This document shows, in pieces, positions 34,589 through 47,529 of a stretch of 64,000 bases of DNA (position 1 is its first letter; each line of letters begins with the position of its first letter). The notes beneath the pieces are model-generated. The model saw only the letters and a program-made list of their open reading frames with translations, did not search any database and was not told where the DNA came from. The stretch is from the NCBI GenBank assembly GCA_021904315.1, contig CM038914.1, positions 1,054,001 through 1,118,000 of the forward strand, given 5' to 3'. The position numbers and the translations under genes were made by a program. This stretch comes from Sphagnum magellanicum. Taxonomy: Eukaryota > Streptophyta > Sphagnopsida > Sphagnales > Sphagnaceae.

Positions 34589-37399
34589 TGCCAGTAGTCG
34601 TGTCTTGTCAGTTACTGGAGTAGGTTAATTTTGTTTGTAACATATCTAGTAATATTATAATGTCGTCATAGTCAAACTTGGCTAAGGGTATGGCTGCTGC
34701 AAAGATTCTGTCATGCAAGAGACTGAAGTTTTTGGGAACAGAAAGAGCTTAGCCAAGGAGCTTAATGGTGAACATCTGACCAAGAAGGATGGTGGGGGAA
34801 CGACAGCAATTGTCTAGGTGGTGTGATTGTGTCAGTGTGCTTGGAGTTAGGGTGTAGCATTACATGGCAGAATGTCAAGCCCCAACAAGCCTACAGCCTT
34901 GCTAATGATACCATGCTTCTGCAAGCCTATCATTCCAGTTCTCTGGGGGCAAGAAATAGGACCTGGCTTCCTCTGTGAGCCTGCTTTTGCTGCAGCCTCT
35001 GATGGCAGCTCCATCAAAGAGACAATCCAACACTAATTGTTAGAGCCTTCTTGAAGGTAGATATCCTTCAGCAGTGTTTTCCTTTTACATGGTAACACGC
35101 AGCATCAGCAGCAAACATTGTCTTTCAACTTTCAGTTTCGGTTAGGGGAACTGTGTACTGAAATCCATATACCGAGATGGGTTTCCAGATTCGTATCATT
35201 TCACTACTTAGAGTTTATGCAATGGGTGAAATGCAGTAGTTGCAAAGAAGTGCGGTAATGTAATAATACTATTGCATGAATACTGAGCTGCACCTGTTGA
35301 TGTCAATCATTCCCCCGTGCTTGTGTCTCCATCTCTGTTTCCTTTCTACCAAAAGGATTGCATATTTTAGCAAGCATCAAGCTTGACTCCAAAGCTATTA
35401 ATGCATATGGAATCCTTAGAAGATGGCAATGGTTGTAGACAATGAGAAGATGGGTCAGAGAAATGCATTCCTCAGAATTGCTATTAGGCTAAAACAGGAT
35501 ACTTCTTCCTTGCATTCAATGGAAGTGTTGAAGCTATAAAAATCATTAGGTTGAATGTTTGAAGCATTTGAGAGGGGGGATGTCACAAAAATGAACTGAA
35601 CAACTTGATTGAGAAATTAGCTAGGGTATGTGGAGGCCACCGTATATTCATAACTAAACATCTATTATCTGTCCTACAAAAGAGGACAGATATTAGAGTT
35701 ATCCATAAAGTAACCCTGTCTTCACCCTGTCTTTGGGCCTCCTTTCACCCCCTATACCCTCTTTCTGCGGTCTCCGCAAAGTATGGAAATTTTATTAAAT
35801 CGCAGTATGAAAAACTCAGCATTCAATGCACGAGGTTCGAGGGTTGTACATGTAGGAGCAATGAAAATATATGTAACAGCAGTGGAGGCGCTCAGGAAAA
35901 AGGAAAGACAGGATGAAACTTAGTTTACTATCAAAATTGATGGTTTTTCTGAGTTTCACCTTTCCCCCCCTCTTGAATGCTAATGTACTTTTTTGCAGGT
36001 TTTTTTTTAATCTCACCCTGTGTATGGTTTTTGGTGCTGTGTTTTCCTTATTTTATGGATAACTCTATTGGAGTTACTCTTTAAAAGTGCCTACGAGGAA
36101 GCATAAGATCATTTGCACACTCTTTAGGAGTAGGTGTAACTATGACAAGACAGAAAGGCAATCGGATAATGCTCTTATGTGAACATGGCAAGTTTTTAGG
36201 GTTTTATTTTTTATTTTCAGCGGTCATCAACTTTCTGAATGTTAATAGTGAAAATTATTCTATCATTGTTTGTTAGCTGCAACAATTATTGTTTCAAAAA
36301 AGCTTGTGAGCATGGGTAGGAAGTTTGTTTGTTTGTGTGTTATGAAAAACAAATTGACACCAAGTTATGGATGGTTTAGGAAGTTGGAGCATTGAATAGA
36401 GGTTTGCATAGTAGGATGGTGGAAAACATGATAAGAGAAGAATTTGGGAACAATGCAAGCAGGCTTTTTTTCTTTTTTCATCAGTTTCAGGAGATGATAG
36501 GTTGGACTTGTTGTGATTAGTAATTATTAATTTTCGTTGCGCCAATGATTACACTATGGCAAACAATATGTCCCTAGTAATTTAAATTCTATAAGGGGTT
36601 GATGCTGAGGATTGATGATGAAAAGAAGGAAGTCTGAGTTGTAGAAAAAAAGGCATGTAGAGAAACAAGTATGCATTTATAAATGGGAACCTTTGTTGCA
36701 TCTCTCTTTAATCCATGTCGTAAGACATATGTATGAGTGAATGTTATAAGCTTCAATGGGGTGTTCTTGGGTTGGGCTAAATGAGATAAATGAGGACAGG
36801 AGTGGGAAGTTCATAGAAATATATCTACAAACTATACATGCACAAAAAAATTTGTCTTTCCTAAATCGTTTTAAGTAAACCTAGTATACATCATTCATAC
36901 TTTGATCCAAACATGGAAATCCAAATGTTTCTGATGCTAAGGTTTATCAAATAAAGAACTTAATGATCCTCTGCATTGTTGCATTTATTGGAGAAGGGTT
37001 AATAGCTCATATGGATTGAAAGAACTTTGAGAGTTCTGACCTCAAGCTATACCTCAGTAGATTTTAGTTTTTTAATGTATGGTTTTGTACATGGCAACTA
37101 ATTGTTTGCTACCATTATGACAAGTTTGCGAGATTTCACATGTATGTAACAATTTGCAATTCACATATAAAATATTAAACCTTGTTTTGACAAAATAATA
37201 GCACCCGTGGAATTTCTAGTAACATTGGGTTTATAGTTCTCAACTATGTAAGTTGTTGGAATTAATAGTGTTGTAAAATTCCTAGGTTTTATGTTTCTAC
37301 TTTGAGTTTCTTATGCACAATATATTGATTTTTTTCACCTTTCTTTTAGTTACATAATCTCTATTTCCAATGTGTAAAAGCTCGTATTTGCCTTGGGCT
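34589..37399. other. Intergenic, no gene recognised
   Basis: The 3' flank of the PPR relic and AT-rich DNA. A 103-codon + frame at 35605-35916 has no recognisable domain. The word GAGGTTCGAGGG near 35830 recalls a tRNA B box, but no tRNA fold or A box could be found. Confidence 0.45.
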
Positions 37400-37526
37400 T
37401 TACATTTGGTAAAGGCCACAAATGGGGGACATTCCCAAAATTTGGGCCCATATTTGGTTATGCATTGTCTTAGGCCCCTTGTTTTGGGAATGCCTCAACC
37501 CACCTTAGTAGGGCTTTGCATTACAC
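37400..37526. repeat. Short foldback element, family A copy 4
   Basis: The left part, with GGTAAAGGCCACAAATGG and CATTCCCAAAATTTGGGCCC, pairs imperfectly with the inverted right part GTGTAATGCAAAGCCC and CATTCCCAAAACAAGGGG. It matches copy 3 and the half copy near 63.9 kb. The true right limit may lie further out, near 37690, where another inverted GTAAGGCC-like end occurs. Confidence 0.5.
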
Positions 37527-39020
37527 TAAAACCCCCTCCTTGTCCTCTTTTTTTTCCCAAACTTATTTTCTCCTTCATAGGAAACGTAAGTTGATTAATG
37601 AAACCATTTCAAAATTTAACAATGTTAAGGACTTCAACCTTTCCCTTCCCACCCTTGGGCCCTTAAAACCTCATCCAGTGGCCTTACCTTATAATTGAGT
37701 GATTGGTAATTAGCAGAATTTTTCTTAATTGGAAAAATTGACCCAAAATGTGAAATTAGAAATTAAAATTTTGAGAAAGAAGTGTTTTTAAAAGTTTTGG
37801 TTGCTTGAAGTGAAAAAAAATAAAAAATAAAAATGTTAAATTCAAATATTTGATATTGATTATGTAGCCAAAAATATAGAAGGATGATTTTAAAAATAAA
37901 TTAAATTTCTGGTTTCCTAGGGTTGACAGCCACTTTGGCCACAAACAAAAATTCCTTAAAATTATTATTTTTTGAATAATAATAACATCAACATTTTTTG
38001 GAATAATTATTTGGAGGTGGGGTGGGTTTGGCACTAGGCATGTAGTTCTTACTTTTGGAATATGTCTAATTATGCAATTTTTTTAATTAAAAAAAATTGG
38101 TGGATTAAAAGGCATGTAATTGATATAAGTGGTTACTTTTTATTGGTGGTACAGTGCTAGTAAAAAGGAAATAAAATAAAATAAAATCAGTTTTGGGCTA
38201 GGTCGAATGGGGAACCGGATCCGGTTGGGAACTGGACCCGCGTATGAATTTATTTTAAAGAACCTAGAACCAAGGGGCAGAGTGAACCAGCAGCCACTAA
38301 TGCACCAGTTGGCCGTTCTATCCACTGGATGGGGTGCATTTTTTCATTTGGCACCAAGATGGGGTTCATCACAATCCATTTTTTTTTGTTGCTGACCACT
38401 GTATCTTTTTTTTTTTTTTGGTTCTTGGCCATTTTTCCCATGGACCTGACTTGCCACCCTGCTCACTTTCCTACCTCCTAAGTCCTGCACCAACCTTCGT
38501 ACCTTATTTATTATCCCCTATTGACATAGCTACACTAATAACTAATTATGTTATTGACCTAGCGACCTAGCTACTGTACTAACCACCTACCCTGCTAACC
38601 TAGCTACCTTATTAATTACATACCCTACTAACTTGCCTATATACCTAACTACCTGTCTATCTATGTTTTTTTCATAGTCAAATACCTAATTAACTACCTA
38701 CTCATTTTTTTCACCCCCCTTGTCAATCCTACCTATCAATTTATTAAAGTTCGCCTTAGTTTATGGATGATGAACATAAGTTCCCATATGTAAATATTTT
38801 TTAAAAATTATAGTGGAAACAATGCCATAATTGCAGCCATTTTGGTTTAGTTTATGCATATTTTATTAAATTTTGTTCACCTAATTTATTATTGAATGGA
38901 CATTACAATACATCTTTTCATGTAATTATTATAAGTATGTACTATTGGATTATGGTTTAAGTTTAGAGTTAGGACACATAAATTAATTAATAAAATTTTC
39001 ACAAATGTATAGTAATTAAT
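37527..39020. other. Intergenic, AT-rich with a CTAC-rich block
   Basis: A run of CTACCT/CTAACC words at about 38450-38700 resembles one arm of the 8-kb tetranucleotide palindrome. T-runs are common. No gene is supported. Confidence 0.5.
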
Positions 39021-39021
39021 C

Positions 39022-39150
39022 TAAAGTAGGCTAAATTTGGGGGGAAATTTTAGGGTTTACACATATGTGAAGTAATACAATTTCATTTTATATCTTCTTC
39101 AAAGATAATGGAAAAAATTAGGTTGGAGAGATCACACAAAGGTAAAAAAC
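39022..39150 (+). repeat. Direct repeat, left copy, preceding the MULE
   Basis: A segment of about 120 bp containing TTGGGGGGAAATTTT and TTTCATTTTATATCTTCTTC recurs in the same orientation at 44180-44295. Here it includes an ATG followed by a lysine/arginine-rich start (MEKIRLERSHK) and a GT donor, so it could be the first exon of the MULE transposase gene. Confidence 0.6.
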
Positions 39151-40218
39151 ATATCTTCTCTTTTGGTTTTGTACTTATTTGATTGTTATTAAAGTATTTT
39201 CTTCCAGTCAATAAATATTTATAGTTTAAATCTTTAAATTTTGGTTTCTAAATTTTTTCTTATGTTCTTTTAAGTTTGTTTATTTTGCATTATATAATTT
39301 GTATAATTTGTAAAGTTGTTTAGGTTTAGGGCATTTAGGGCATACATTTGGACTTTTTTTTGTTATGGTTTGTATAGTTAGGGTTGTAGTAAGGCTTATG
39401 GCAAAATATCATTTGGATTTTTAGGGTTATGTTTTATGATTTAGTGTATAAGAATTTGGTTCATATATTTCAGAGCCTAAAGTTTATACTCTAAACGTTG
39501 TTCATTGTATTGGTTTTTTGTCTTATCACTTGTTTAGATCTATACCATAATTATAAATCTGTTTTGTTTCCATATGTTCCATGGTTGTTAGAGTTTAATA
39601 TTTTTTAACCCACTTTTGTATGAGTTGTGATCTTTTAGGGTTGCATTTTCAATTGGGACTACAAACTTTAGTGGAACGTTAACATCTTTTATTCCTAAAG
39701 GTATGCATTTGTCTCTTGTTATTTTTTTTTTTCTGTTTATATTTTCATAGTTCAACCTTTTTTCATTTCCAAGTTATTGGATATAGAAAAGGCATCAAAT
39801 TTCATTAAATACATAACCATAAATAAAGGTTTTATACCTTTACACAAATATTTCATATTCAATATCTCTTTGTAGTTTGATTTTTTCATACCCATATGTG
39901 AATAATGCATTGACTCCCCACAACTAGTGTGGGTTTTATGGCCCAAGGCAAGTATTGCATTTTTGACCTCTCAAACAGTGTGCATTAATTATCATTATGT
40001 GGGTATTATTGCATGGGGTTTTTAGACATTGTGGGCTTAAAGTACAATTCGAGTATTGCATATGTGAATAGTTTCAATGATGGAAGGGTTTAATAAATTA
40101 ATGTGGGCATTGCCAAAATTTGTTTTAATATATGGGTTCATAATGTCATGTATGTATTGCATTTTGGGTTTTTGTTCAATGATGAATGTTTACATAATTA
40201 TAAATTATCTTGGTGCAG

Positions 40219-42881
40219 GAATTTGTCCTACTTCCTTCAATCATGGGAAGGGTTCCAAATTCCATTCCATTCATGTCCAAAACCCCACCAAGTCCCTTTT
40301 TTCAAACAAGGATTTGGTGTGGAGGTCTGGGTTATGCCATGGAGGGCAAAATAAAGTGACCATTCAATTTGCTTATGTTCCATATGCTCGCATCTCGGAA
40401 TTCTTGGAAGGTGAACGAGGGGATATGGGCACCCCTATGGAATGGAATGTTTACAAAAACTTTCCAAGCCAAACAGATGTCAAGCAACCAACTATCAAAA
40501 ACCACCTCGGGCATACGTGGTAAACATTTATGGCGTTAACCTTTTTTATTTCTTTAATTCATATACCAAGATGTAATCATTTGCATTTTGAAATTTTTTT
40601 GGTTTAGGTATCAGTGTGGATATGGACCAGAGGACTATCGGGAAAATTCAACCCACACTCGATTTATTAAGCGAAGATGCCTAGCGTCATTCTCAATCAA
40701 ATGTCTATACACACGACCTGATGTGGCTGAGATCACAATTTATCATAAGGCCCATACACGAATTGATGGGTCATTCGCACATGGTGAGCATGACCTGGAA
40801 TCCATTTATCGTATGTCTCGTTATGCTCCACACATGTCACAAGCATTGAAGGACCACATATGGGCCCAACTAAATTTAAGTTACACAACCAAACAAATAT
40901 ATGACAAGCATAAAACAATTTGGTGGGAACGTGTGAATGCAGGTCAAAACATGACACGAGATGATTTCATTTGGCTTCAAGACATTGCATATTTGGATCA
41001 AAAACATAAAAAAGGGAGTTGGCATTTACACACCAACCCTGCAATTTCAATTCGGTCTTGGGCTCTCCAACACCCGAAAGATGTATTCTTTCTCCAAGAT
41101 GTTGGTGAAATCAACAGGACTCAAGTCCCATTCACCATAGGTATTCAAACATCAACTCAATGTGAGTCCATGCTATCATATGGTCATAATGGTGCCATTT
41201 TTATGGATGTCACATTTGGCACAAATGACATGAAATTCCATCTATTCACCTTGATGGGGTTTGATGATCATCACATGGGTGTCCCTTTAGCTTAGATCAT
41301 TACAAGTAGGCAAACAATTTAGGATTTGATCGAATGATTGAAACCATTAAAAGATAAGATGTTATCACACATGCCACATTGGAAACCATCATGTTTTCTC
41401 GTTGATGATGCACCTCAAGAATTGAAGGCATTACAATTAGTTCTATACCTAGGACCCACTTTGTATTTATTTCCTTATATGTTTTTTGATATCTTTCATA
41501 AAATTGTTGATTACTTCAAATGCATTTTATGTTATATTAACCCCATCCACTCATGGAGATTTTATTGCATGTGTCCTTATTAGGGTTGTATGGGGTATGG
41601 ACAAGGTTCCCATCTACCTTTATTGTTGGCATGTTCTGAAAGCATGGCGCTTATGTGGTACTGAAAAAATCAAAGATGTGGAAGTGCGAGGTGGAATCCT
41701 CCAAGACCTTCGTGATGTGATGTACATGTCCATCAATCATGGAGAAACAATTGATGACTTCAAAGAGCGTGGGAGGGTTGTTGTGAGAGAAAGCTTTCAT
41801 AAAAATAGGCCTGGTGATGCGTGGACAAATTATTTCTAGACTTATTACCATCAATTTGGTAAATGATAATATTTATCATGGTTTAGTATTCAAAATTATT
41901 TTGTAATAATGTTATTCATCCTTGTGCATTATGTTCATGTTTGTAGAATTATGGATGGTGGGTGTTCGAAAAGTGCCCCATTCCAACCAAGACACCCAAG
42001 TGAGCATTGAATCATATCATGGTGCATTGAAACGTTGGTTTGCTCTTAACACAAAAGGCCTTAGAGGGCGTAGGATTGACTGGTTGGTGTGGCGATTAAC
42101 AACAACCATTGCACGACATTACATGCACACATTGGAAATGAAAAAAAAGGGTTTCATAAAAAACAAGGTTATGGAGGCCATTATTACACAAAATGTGGAA
42201 AAGGCAACCCTTATTCTACGCACCCATGTGTACCAACCAACCCTTGAAAGTGATGGAGCTTGGGGCGTAAAGAGCCAACGCCTTCCCAATGTTATTTACG
42301 CGGTGAAATTCCCATTCACCGAAATATTTTGTTGCACATGTGAATGGGCATTACGAGGGAACATGTGTAAACACCAAATTACAGTCATTCTCACATGCAC
42401 ATACATTTCTCAAGAGGATATCATTCATTACTATGGAACATGGTATGGATCACATCGTGGAGGGTTGGGTCACATGTTTGCAGACCCACGACATATTCCA
42501 AATGGTATGGAGTCCAATGATGACGAAGAAGATGAACATCTTGAAGGTGATGATGGGATCATGGAATTTGATGGGCTCATGAACATGGAGCAAAATGATC
42601 TCCCTATGGGTACCATTGTAACGTCTAATGACACAATAAATTCATTAACCCCAATGGAAAGGGTGCTTGCACAATTGGTCACTACAATGCAAGAGATCAC
42701 AAATGAATGTAAAGAAGGCGATGTGACATTTTGTGAACATGCCACCTCACACATGAGAATATTGGCATGTAATATTCATAACATACACCTCACAAAGGCA
42801 AATGTAATTTCACACCCAAGATTAATGTTACACTTCGTAGAAGATGGGTTGGGAAATAGTGTCAAACGGCTCAAAGATTGA
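40219..42881 (+). pseudogene. MULE-type transposase with SWIM zinc finger, intron-containing, nearly complete
   Basis: A + strand Mutator-like transposase in several exons. The clearest join is 40519 to 40608 across an 88-bp GT-AG intron, which keeps phase (HLGHT-WYQCGYGPEDY). Other exons are about 40608-41430, 41584-41859 and 41947-42881. The MULE domain covers FMDVTFGTNDMKFHLFTLMG (candidate catalytic Asp), CFLVDDAPQELKAL (second Asp region) and GMDKVPIYLYCWHVLKAW. The SWIM finger CTCEWALRGNMCKH (CxC...CxH) is at about 42333-42374. An acidic stretch NDDEEDEHLEGDD follows. Stops interrupt at 41293 (after GVPLA), in the next 50 bp, and after DAWTNYF. Such elements move by cut-and-paste of DNA. 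Long terminal inverted repeats were not found. Decay is slight, so it inserted fairly recently. Confidence 0.8.
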
Positions 42882-43175
42882 CATGAAACAATGTTCAATC
42901 ACACAAATGTACGTACTAAACAATGTCATGAATAAATGTCTCAATTACTAATCAAGATTATTGCCATTGGCATTAAGAATTTTGTTTTATAATCAATTTT
43001 GTATGGAGGAAACCATAGCCCAAATTTTTTGAACATCATCTATTCAACACACACATGAAGTCTAATATGGCACAAAGGTTATTATTGTTTCCAAGTAATA
43101 AACACAAAAAGTGTGAAATGCAAATACACAATGAAAGTGATAATATTAATGTTGAATGCAAGTATTATAACTAGG

Positions 43176-43440
43176 CCCCAAAATCCTAGTTTGTAGAAAT
43201 AAGTACAAGTGCAAATATTACAATTAAACCCCAAAATTCCATTTGGTAAAGGTACATACGAGTTTAGGTATTATAATGAAACCCCAAAATTCTAGTTGGT
43301 AAAGGCAAGTGTGGGTGTAGGTATTGCAATGAAGCCCCAAAATTCCAATTGGTAAAGGTAAGTACAAATGTAAGTATTACAATGAAACCCCAAAATTCCA
43401 GTTGGTAGAAGTAAGTATAAGTTTAGGTATTGCAAGTTTA
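43176..43440 (+). repeat. 53-bp tandem array, five copies
   Basis: The marker CCCCAAAATTCC (variant CCCCAAAATCC) starts at 43176, 43229, 43282, 43335 and 43388, exactly 53 bp apart. Between markers, units share GTTGGTAAAGGTAAGTAC and a TAGGTATTACAATGAAA-type block. The array lies just 3' of the MULE transposase and may be part of its subterminal region. Confidence 0.85.
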
Positions 43441-44943
43441 AATAAAGAATCAACCTTAAATGCAATAGCCACTTTTTTAAAAAACTCATTTAGATGGTTT
43501 GGATACCCTTAAGTGAAGACCTAGCCCTAAACACAATACCCACATGCAAAATCACTTTGAAATAACCCAACCCTATATGTAATACCTGCATTCAAGGTCA
43601 TTTCGAAATTACGTATGTGGGGTTCAAGCCTCTTTAAATGAAGATCCTACCCAAAATGCAATACTCACATTTTGGGTCACAAAATAATTAGTTCATTTCA
43701 AAATAGTATGCTAACAAAAGTGTGTATAGAGGTTGGGGTTGTTGATTAGGAGTTCCATGATTCTTACTTTGTTTCATTGAATTTGGGAAGAGGTTATATT
43801 GTTTGTGGAACAAATAATACAACGATAATTATGATTAAGTTTATCTTGGTGTAGGAATTTTTCAAGGAAATTTTGAATTAGCAATCTATAATGTGAAATA
43901 ATTATCTTAAATAATAATTTCAATAACTTATTAAAACAAAAGTATAATTAAGTTAATCAATCAAATGTTAAATTAATCAATTTGATTTGTAGATCCAACT
44001 TTTTATTATCCAAGTAAATAAAGTTAAACCAAATGATTAGTTAATTATTTTAAATAAATAATTGATTATTTAATTATTGATAATTAATCATTTAAATTAT
44101 CCGAAATATTGGTCTATTAGTTATTTAATTATACGACAAAATTTGGTGATAATTCATTAATTATCAAAAATAATTTACATTAAATTGGGGGGAAATTTTT
44201 AGGGTTCAAACATATGTGAAACAATATAATTTCATTTTATATCTTCTTCAAAGAGATTGGAAAAAATTGGTTGGAGAGGTCATGCAAAGGTAAAAAGAAA
44301 ACCTTATGTGAAAGCCCAACCCTAAATGTAATACAAAGTTTGTTGAGATCAAAAAATTAAAAGTTCAAGCTTAAAATTTCTTCAAATATGTTCATATTTA
44401 TGTTTTTTTCCCTTTTAAAGTTGTAAACTCATTTCAAAAAATATATATATAAAGTTTTTAATTCAATAAGATTTTAAACAATGTTTTAAAAAAAATCAAA
44501 GCACATAATTTTCTACTTTTTTTTCGTTTCACATAATAATAAAAATCATCTCTCCCACATATTAATCCTATGTTTGATTAAAATTTTATTTTATATTTTT
44601 CTGATATATAGTAAATAAGTTCTTAGTTAAAATAATCATATAGTGGGTAAAATATATATTATATTTTATACATATATAACACAAATCCTTAGGTAAAATT
44701 TATTTTTTATGATGTATAATATTGGTTTAAATATTGGTCTAAATATGTTGTTACTTATAACACATAATATATAAATAATGATATTATGGAATTATATCGT
44801 CGATCCATTTCAATACATATAATATTTTCATATTTATTATATATATATAAACCTATGGTTATGTATATTGTGATTTTTAATGAACTTTGTTTTTAATGCG
44901 AGTTTAAAATTTCCAAAAAATTAATAGTTAGGTATGAAAATGT
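43441..44943. other. AT-rich intergenic DNA
   Basis: 43490-43700 contains reverse-oriented words similar to 39920-40070 (GCAATACTCACA versus TGTGGGTATT), possibly subterminal repeats of the MULE. 44300-44940 is extremely AT-rich, with TATATATA runs, and contains no gene. Confidence 0.45.
44180..44295 (+). repeat. Direct repeat, right copy, following the MULE
   Basis: It matches 39022-39150 in the same orientation, with few differences over about 115 bp and lower similarity outside. It includes the same AAAAAATTGGTTGGAGAGGT-like text, so it looks like a second, truncated copy of the element's 5' part. Confidence 0.6.
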
Positions 44944-46190
44944 TCATAAGTTCTTCGACATCATGCTAGAGTTTGTGTAGATTTGAAAAGTTTTGTGAGG
45001 GCCAAGGTGTTTTCCATTATCCAACTGCACATATTCGTAGAAGGTTGTAATTGTTTCTCTAAAAGTTGATGTACCTCTAGGTGTATTAGACACAACTTGA
45101 GTCAAATTACATGGTACCTCCTCCCCCCCAACACTAAGAGTGAAATGTAGAATGTTGAAGATAGGCAAGTGTACTTGGTCGGGGTGCCATGTGGTTGCAT
45201 CGCCAAAACTGCAAGCTGATTGAATCAGTGTTGGTGTTGTGTACATTTGAAAAAGTACACAAGTTACCAACAACCGTGTAAGGGAGTTTAGGTCCATGCC
45301 TCTCCCTAGTAAAACATTACACTCCAATCTAGTCACCTTAGTGTGACTAATAGTGCCAATTTGGAACCCCATAGCCCTTTCTATTTCTTCTGGGCTTAAT
45401 TCATCCCAAGTGGTTGAAGCATGACGATACACCAGGCCTGGTCCATCTCCCTAAAAGGCGTGTGCTCCTAGGAAGGAGACAAAGGTGGGCCAAGAACCTC
45501 TTGGTTTTCCTATTGTGTTCGTAGGAAATCAAGGAGGTTTCTCTTGCCTTATAACTGGTTGGCAAGAACTTTGATCATTTAATATGTGAGAAACTTGCAA
45601 GTTGGGGTCTCTGATAGTGTATTTTAGAGCTAGCTGGAAAACTGAGAGTGGTGTTAGGTTGGTCCACTAGTTGCACAACTGGTGCGCATAGGAACCGCAT
45701 TGTGCCACATCAAGTAGGAGCGGTTCTCCAAGGTAATGCTTGACCAATGTGTAGTGCTCCTGGACTTTTTCACTCTGATCAAACTGAAAAGGGGTGTTCT
45801 CAATTACATAACCAAGTGTAGGAGAAATGGATTGAGCCTAGGTGATCAATCGTATCATGTCCGTGAAAATACCAGATCTTGTGTCACTCAAGCCTTTTCC
45901 AAATCCAGCCATTGAAAATCCTTGTCACTCCCAACCTAAAATGATGAAGTCGACGGGGCCAAGTAATTCCATATGTTTTTTCTGAATTAGTTGTATGTTA
46001 GAGGGCAAAAATGTGAAACTAGCCTTCCATGCGGTGGTTGCAAACTGTTGTGGAAATCTTGTTGTGAACTCCCTCATTTTCGATGCCGCCATTTGCCTTG
46101 CAATAGGATCAATGTTTACGTAGAAATACCTTCGAACCACCATCCCTGACTATAGTAGGACTTCGAGACCTGTACCAATACCACCAAAGA
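44944..46190 (-). pseudogene. Cytosine-C5 DNA methyltransferase domain within the retroelement (fossil)
   Basis: The family transfers a methyl group from S-adenosylmethionine to cytosine C5 in DNA. Visible landmarks, in family order, are the SAM-binding motif I (LELFGGIGTGLEVLL), an acidic motif II region (YFYVNIDPIARQMA), the motif IV neighbourhood (GPVDFII), a motif VI-like VIENTPF, an AHxLxN-type segment, then SPEEIERAMGF and LLGRGMDLNSLTRLL, resembling motifs IX-X. These occur in the right order over about 400 codons. The text directly continues the retroelement protease and linker rather than standing as a separate gene. It is broken. It does not resemble host MET1, CMT or DRM, because no BAH, chromo or UBA parts were seen. 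Confidence 0.7.
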
Positions 46191-46599
46191 GCTCTAGTAA
46201 TGTAATCTCTTCTTAAGGTGGTGTCTAGGTGATTAGTTGATGAAGTAATGGCTTAATCGGTTCACCATGGCTCTCCATGCTCTCAAAACTAGACAAAGTT
46301 TTGACCAAGGGCTTGTGGGCTACTTTGAACCTTTGTAAAACCTCTGGTCCATGTTGAATGTTAGTAGGAACCACCCTCAAGCTTTCAATAGCTTGAGCAT
46401 AAGCTATCTCCTCTTCATCTCCTTCTATCCACTCGTGGCTAGCTTGTTAGATGTAGGAAATGGTGTGTGCGTCCTTGAACATACAATGGTGAGCCATAGG
46501 ACTATGGTTCCCATGTAAATCAAGAGGTATGTATCCTAGGTGGTGGCCATCAGTCTCCCAATCCACTCAGTAGTACACATGTTCGAACCAGTTGTCAAT

Positions 46600-46900
46600 T
46601 ATGAAACCTGGTGGAAACAAGGCCTCTTGCCCAATGAGCACATCATAACTAGTGGCATTGGTGACTAAACATCTGACCTATAAGCAAAGCTCCTAATTTG
46701 TACCTTCATTGAAATTAAGTGCAATCAAATTCGAACTTTCCCCAAGTACCTCCTCTACGCTCCCACTAGCGGTGCGAATTTGCCACATAGAACTCTGTAG
46801 TTTGGAGTCAAGCATGCCCATCTTCTTGGCGAATTGAATTCCAAGAATCACTGGTTGGGCACCTATATCATGAAGTACCACTCTGGGTGTCTATCCTCCC
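46600..46900 (-). pseudogene. Retroelement aspartic protease region (fossil)
   Basis: MVLHDIGAQPVILGIQFAKK resembles a retropepsin active-site region (hDxGA pattern). Downstream VTNATSYDVLIGQEALFPPG resembles the flap/C-terminal part. It lies between gag and the methyltransferase domain on the same strand. It is broken. Confidence 0.55.
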
Positions 46901-47529
46901 ACTTGGATTGCTGACCCAGTATTGTCAACAATGGCAACTCCGATGGCAATGGAAGTTCTCTCACTAAACACCACCTTCAGAAATGAATGAGAAACTTTGT
47001 GGAGAAAATGACTATCCACAACCTTTATTGAGTAACAAATCCATAAGTGAGGTGTTCTTAACTCCCCTGATATGAGAATGTAGAATCAGAAGTAGGAAAG
47101 CCCACTAGTTTAACCATGCTAGAATTAGTGACCAGATTACGAATGCCATCTACAACACGTGAGCCAATTGAATGTTTTTCCAAGGTGTTAGATGGGACCT
47201 TTATAACATGTGGATCAGGGATTGGTAGAGGACATGATGTAGTGTTCAGGGTATCCTCTAGTACTGCAATTATGTCCATGGTGCTTAACTTCAAATCTTG
47301 AAAACTAAACAATGGTGTATTCACAAGCTTTTGCACCACTTCATGCATTTGAAGTTGGCATTCCATAAGCTGATCAATGGAAAATTGTGTGTTTTCCTTA
47401 TATACATCTACTCCTAGGACACAGGAATTTGATGCCCTAACAGCTTGTGGCGTAGTAGTCTCCTCCCCCCTCGCTAACAAGGTGCGTTCTTCTTCCGTGT
47501 TGAGAGGATGAAAAGATTGTGGCATGACT

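Noticed and set aside
35600-35920. Possible tRNA-derived SINE because of the word GAGGTTCGAGGG.
   Set aside because: No A box at the correct distance, no tRNA-like fold and no clear 3' tail or target duplication.
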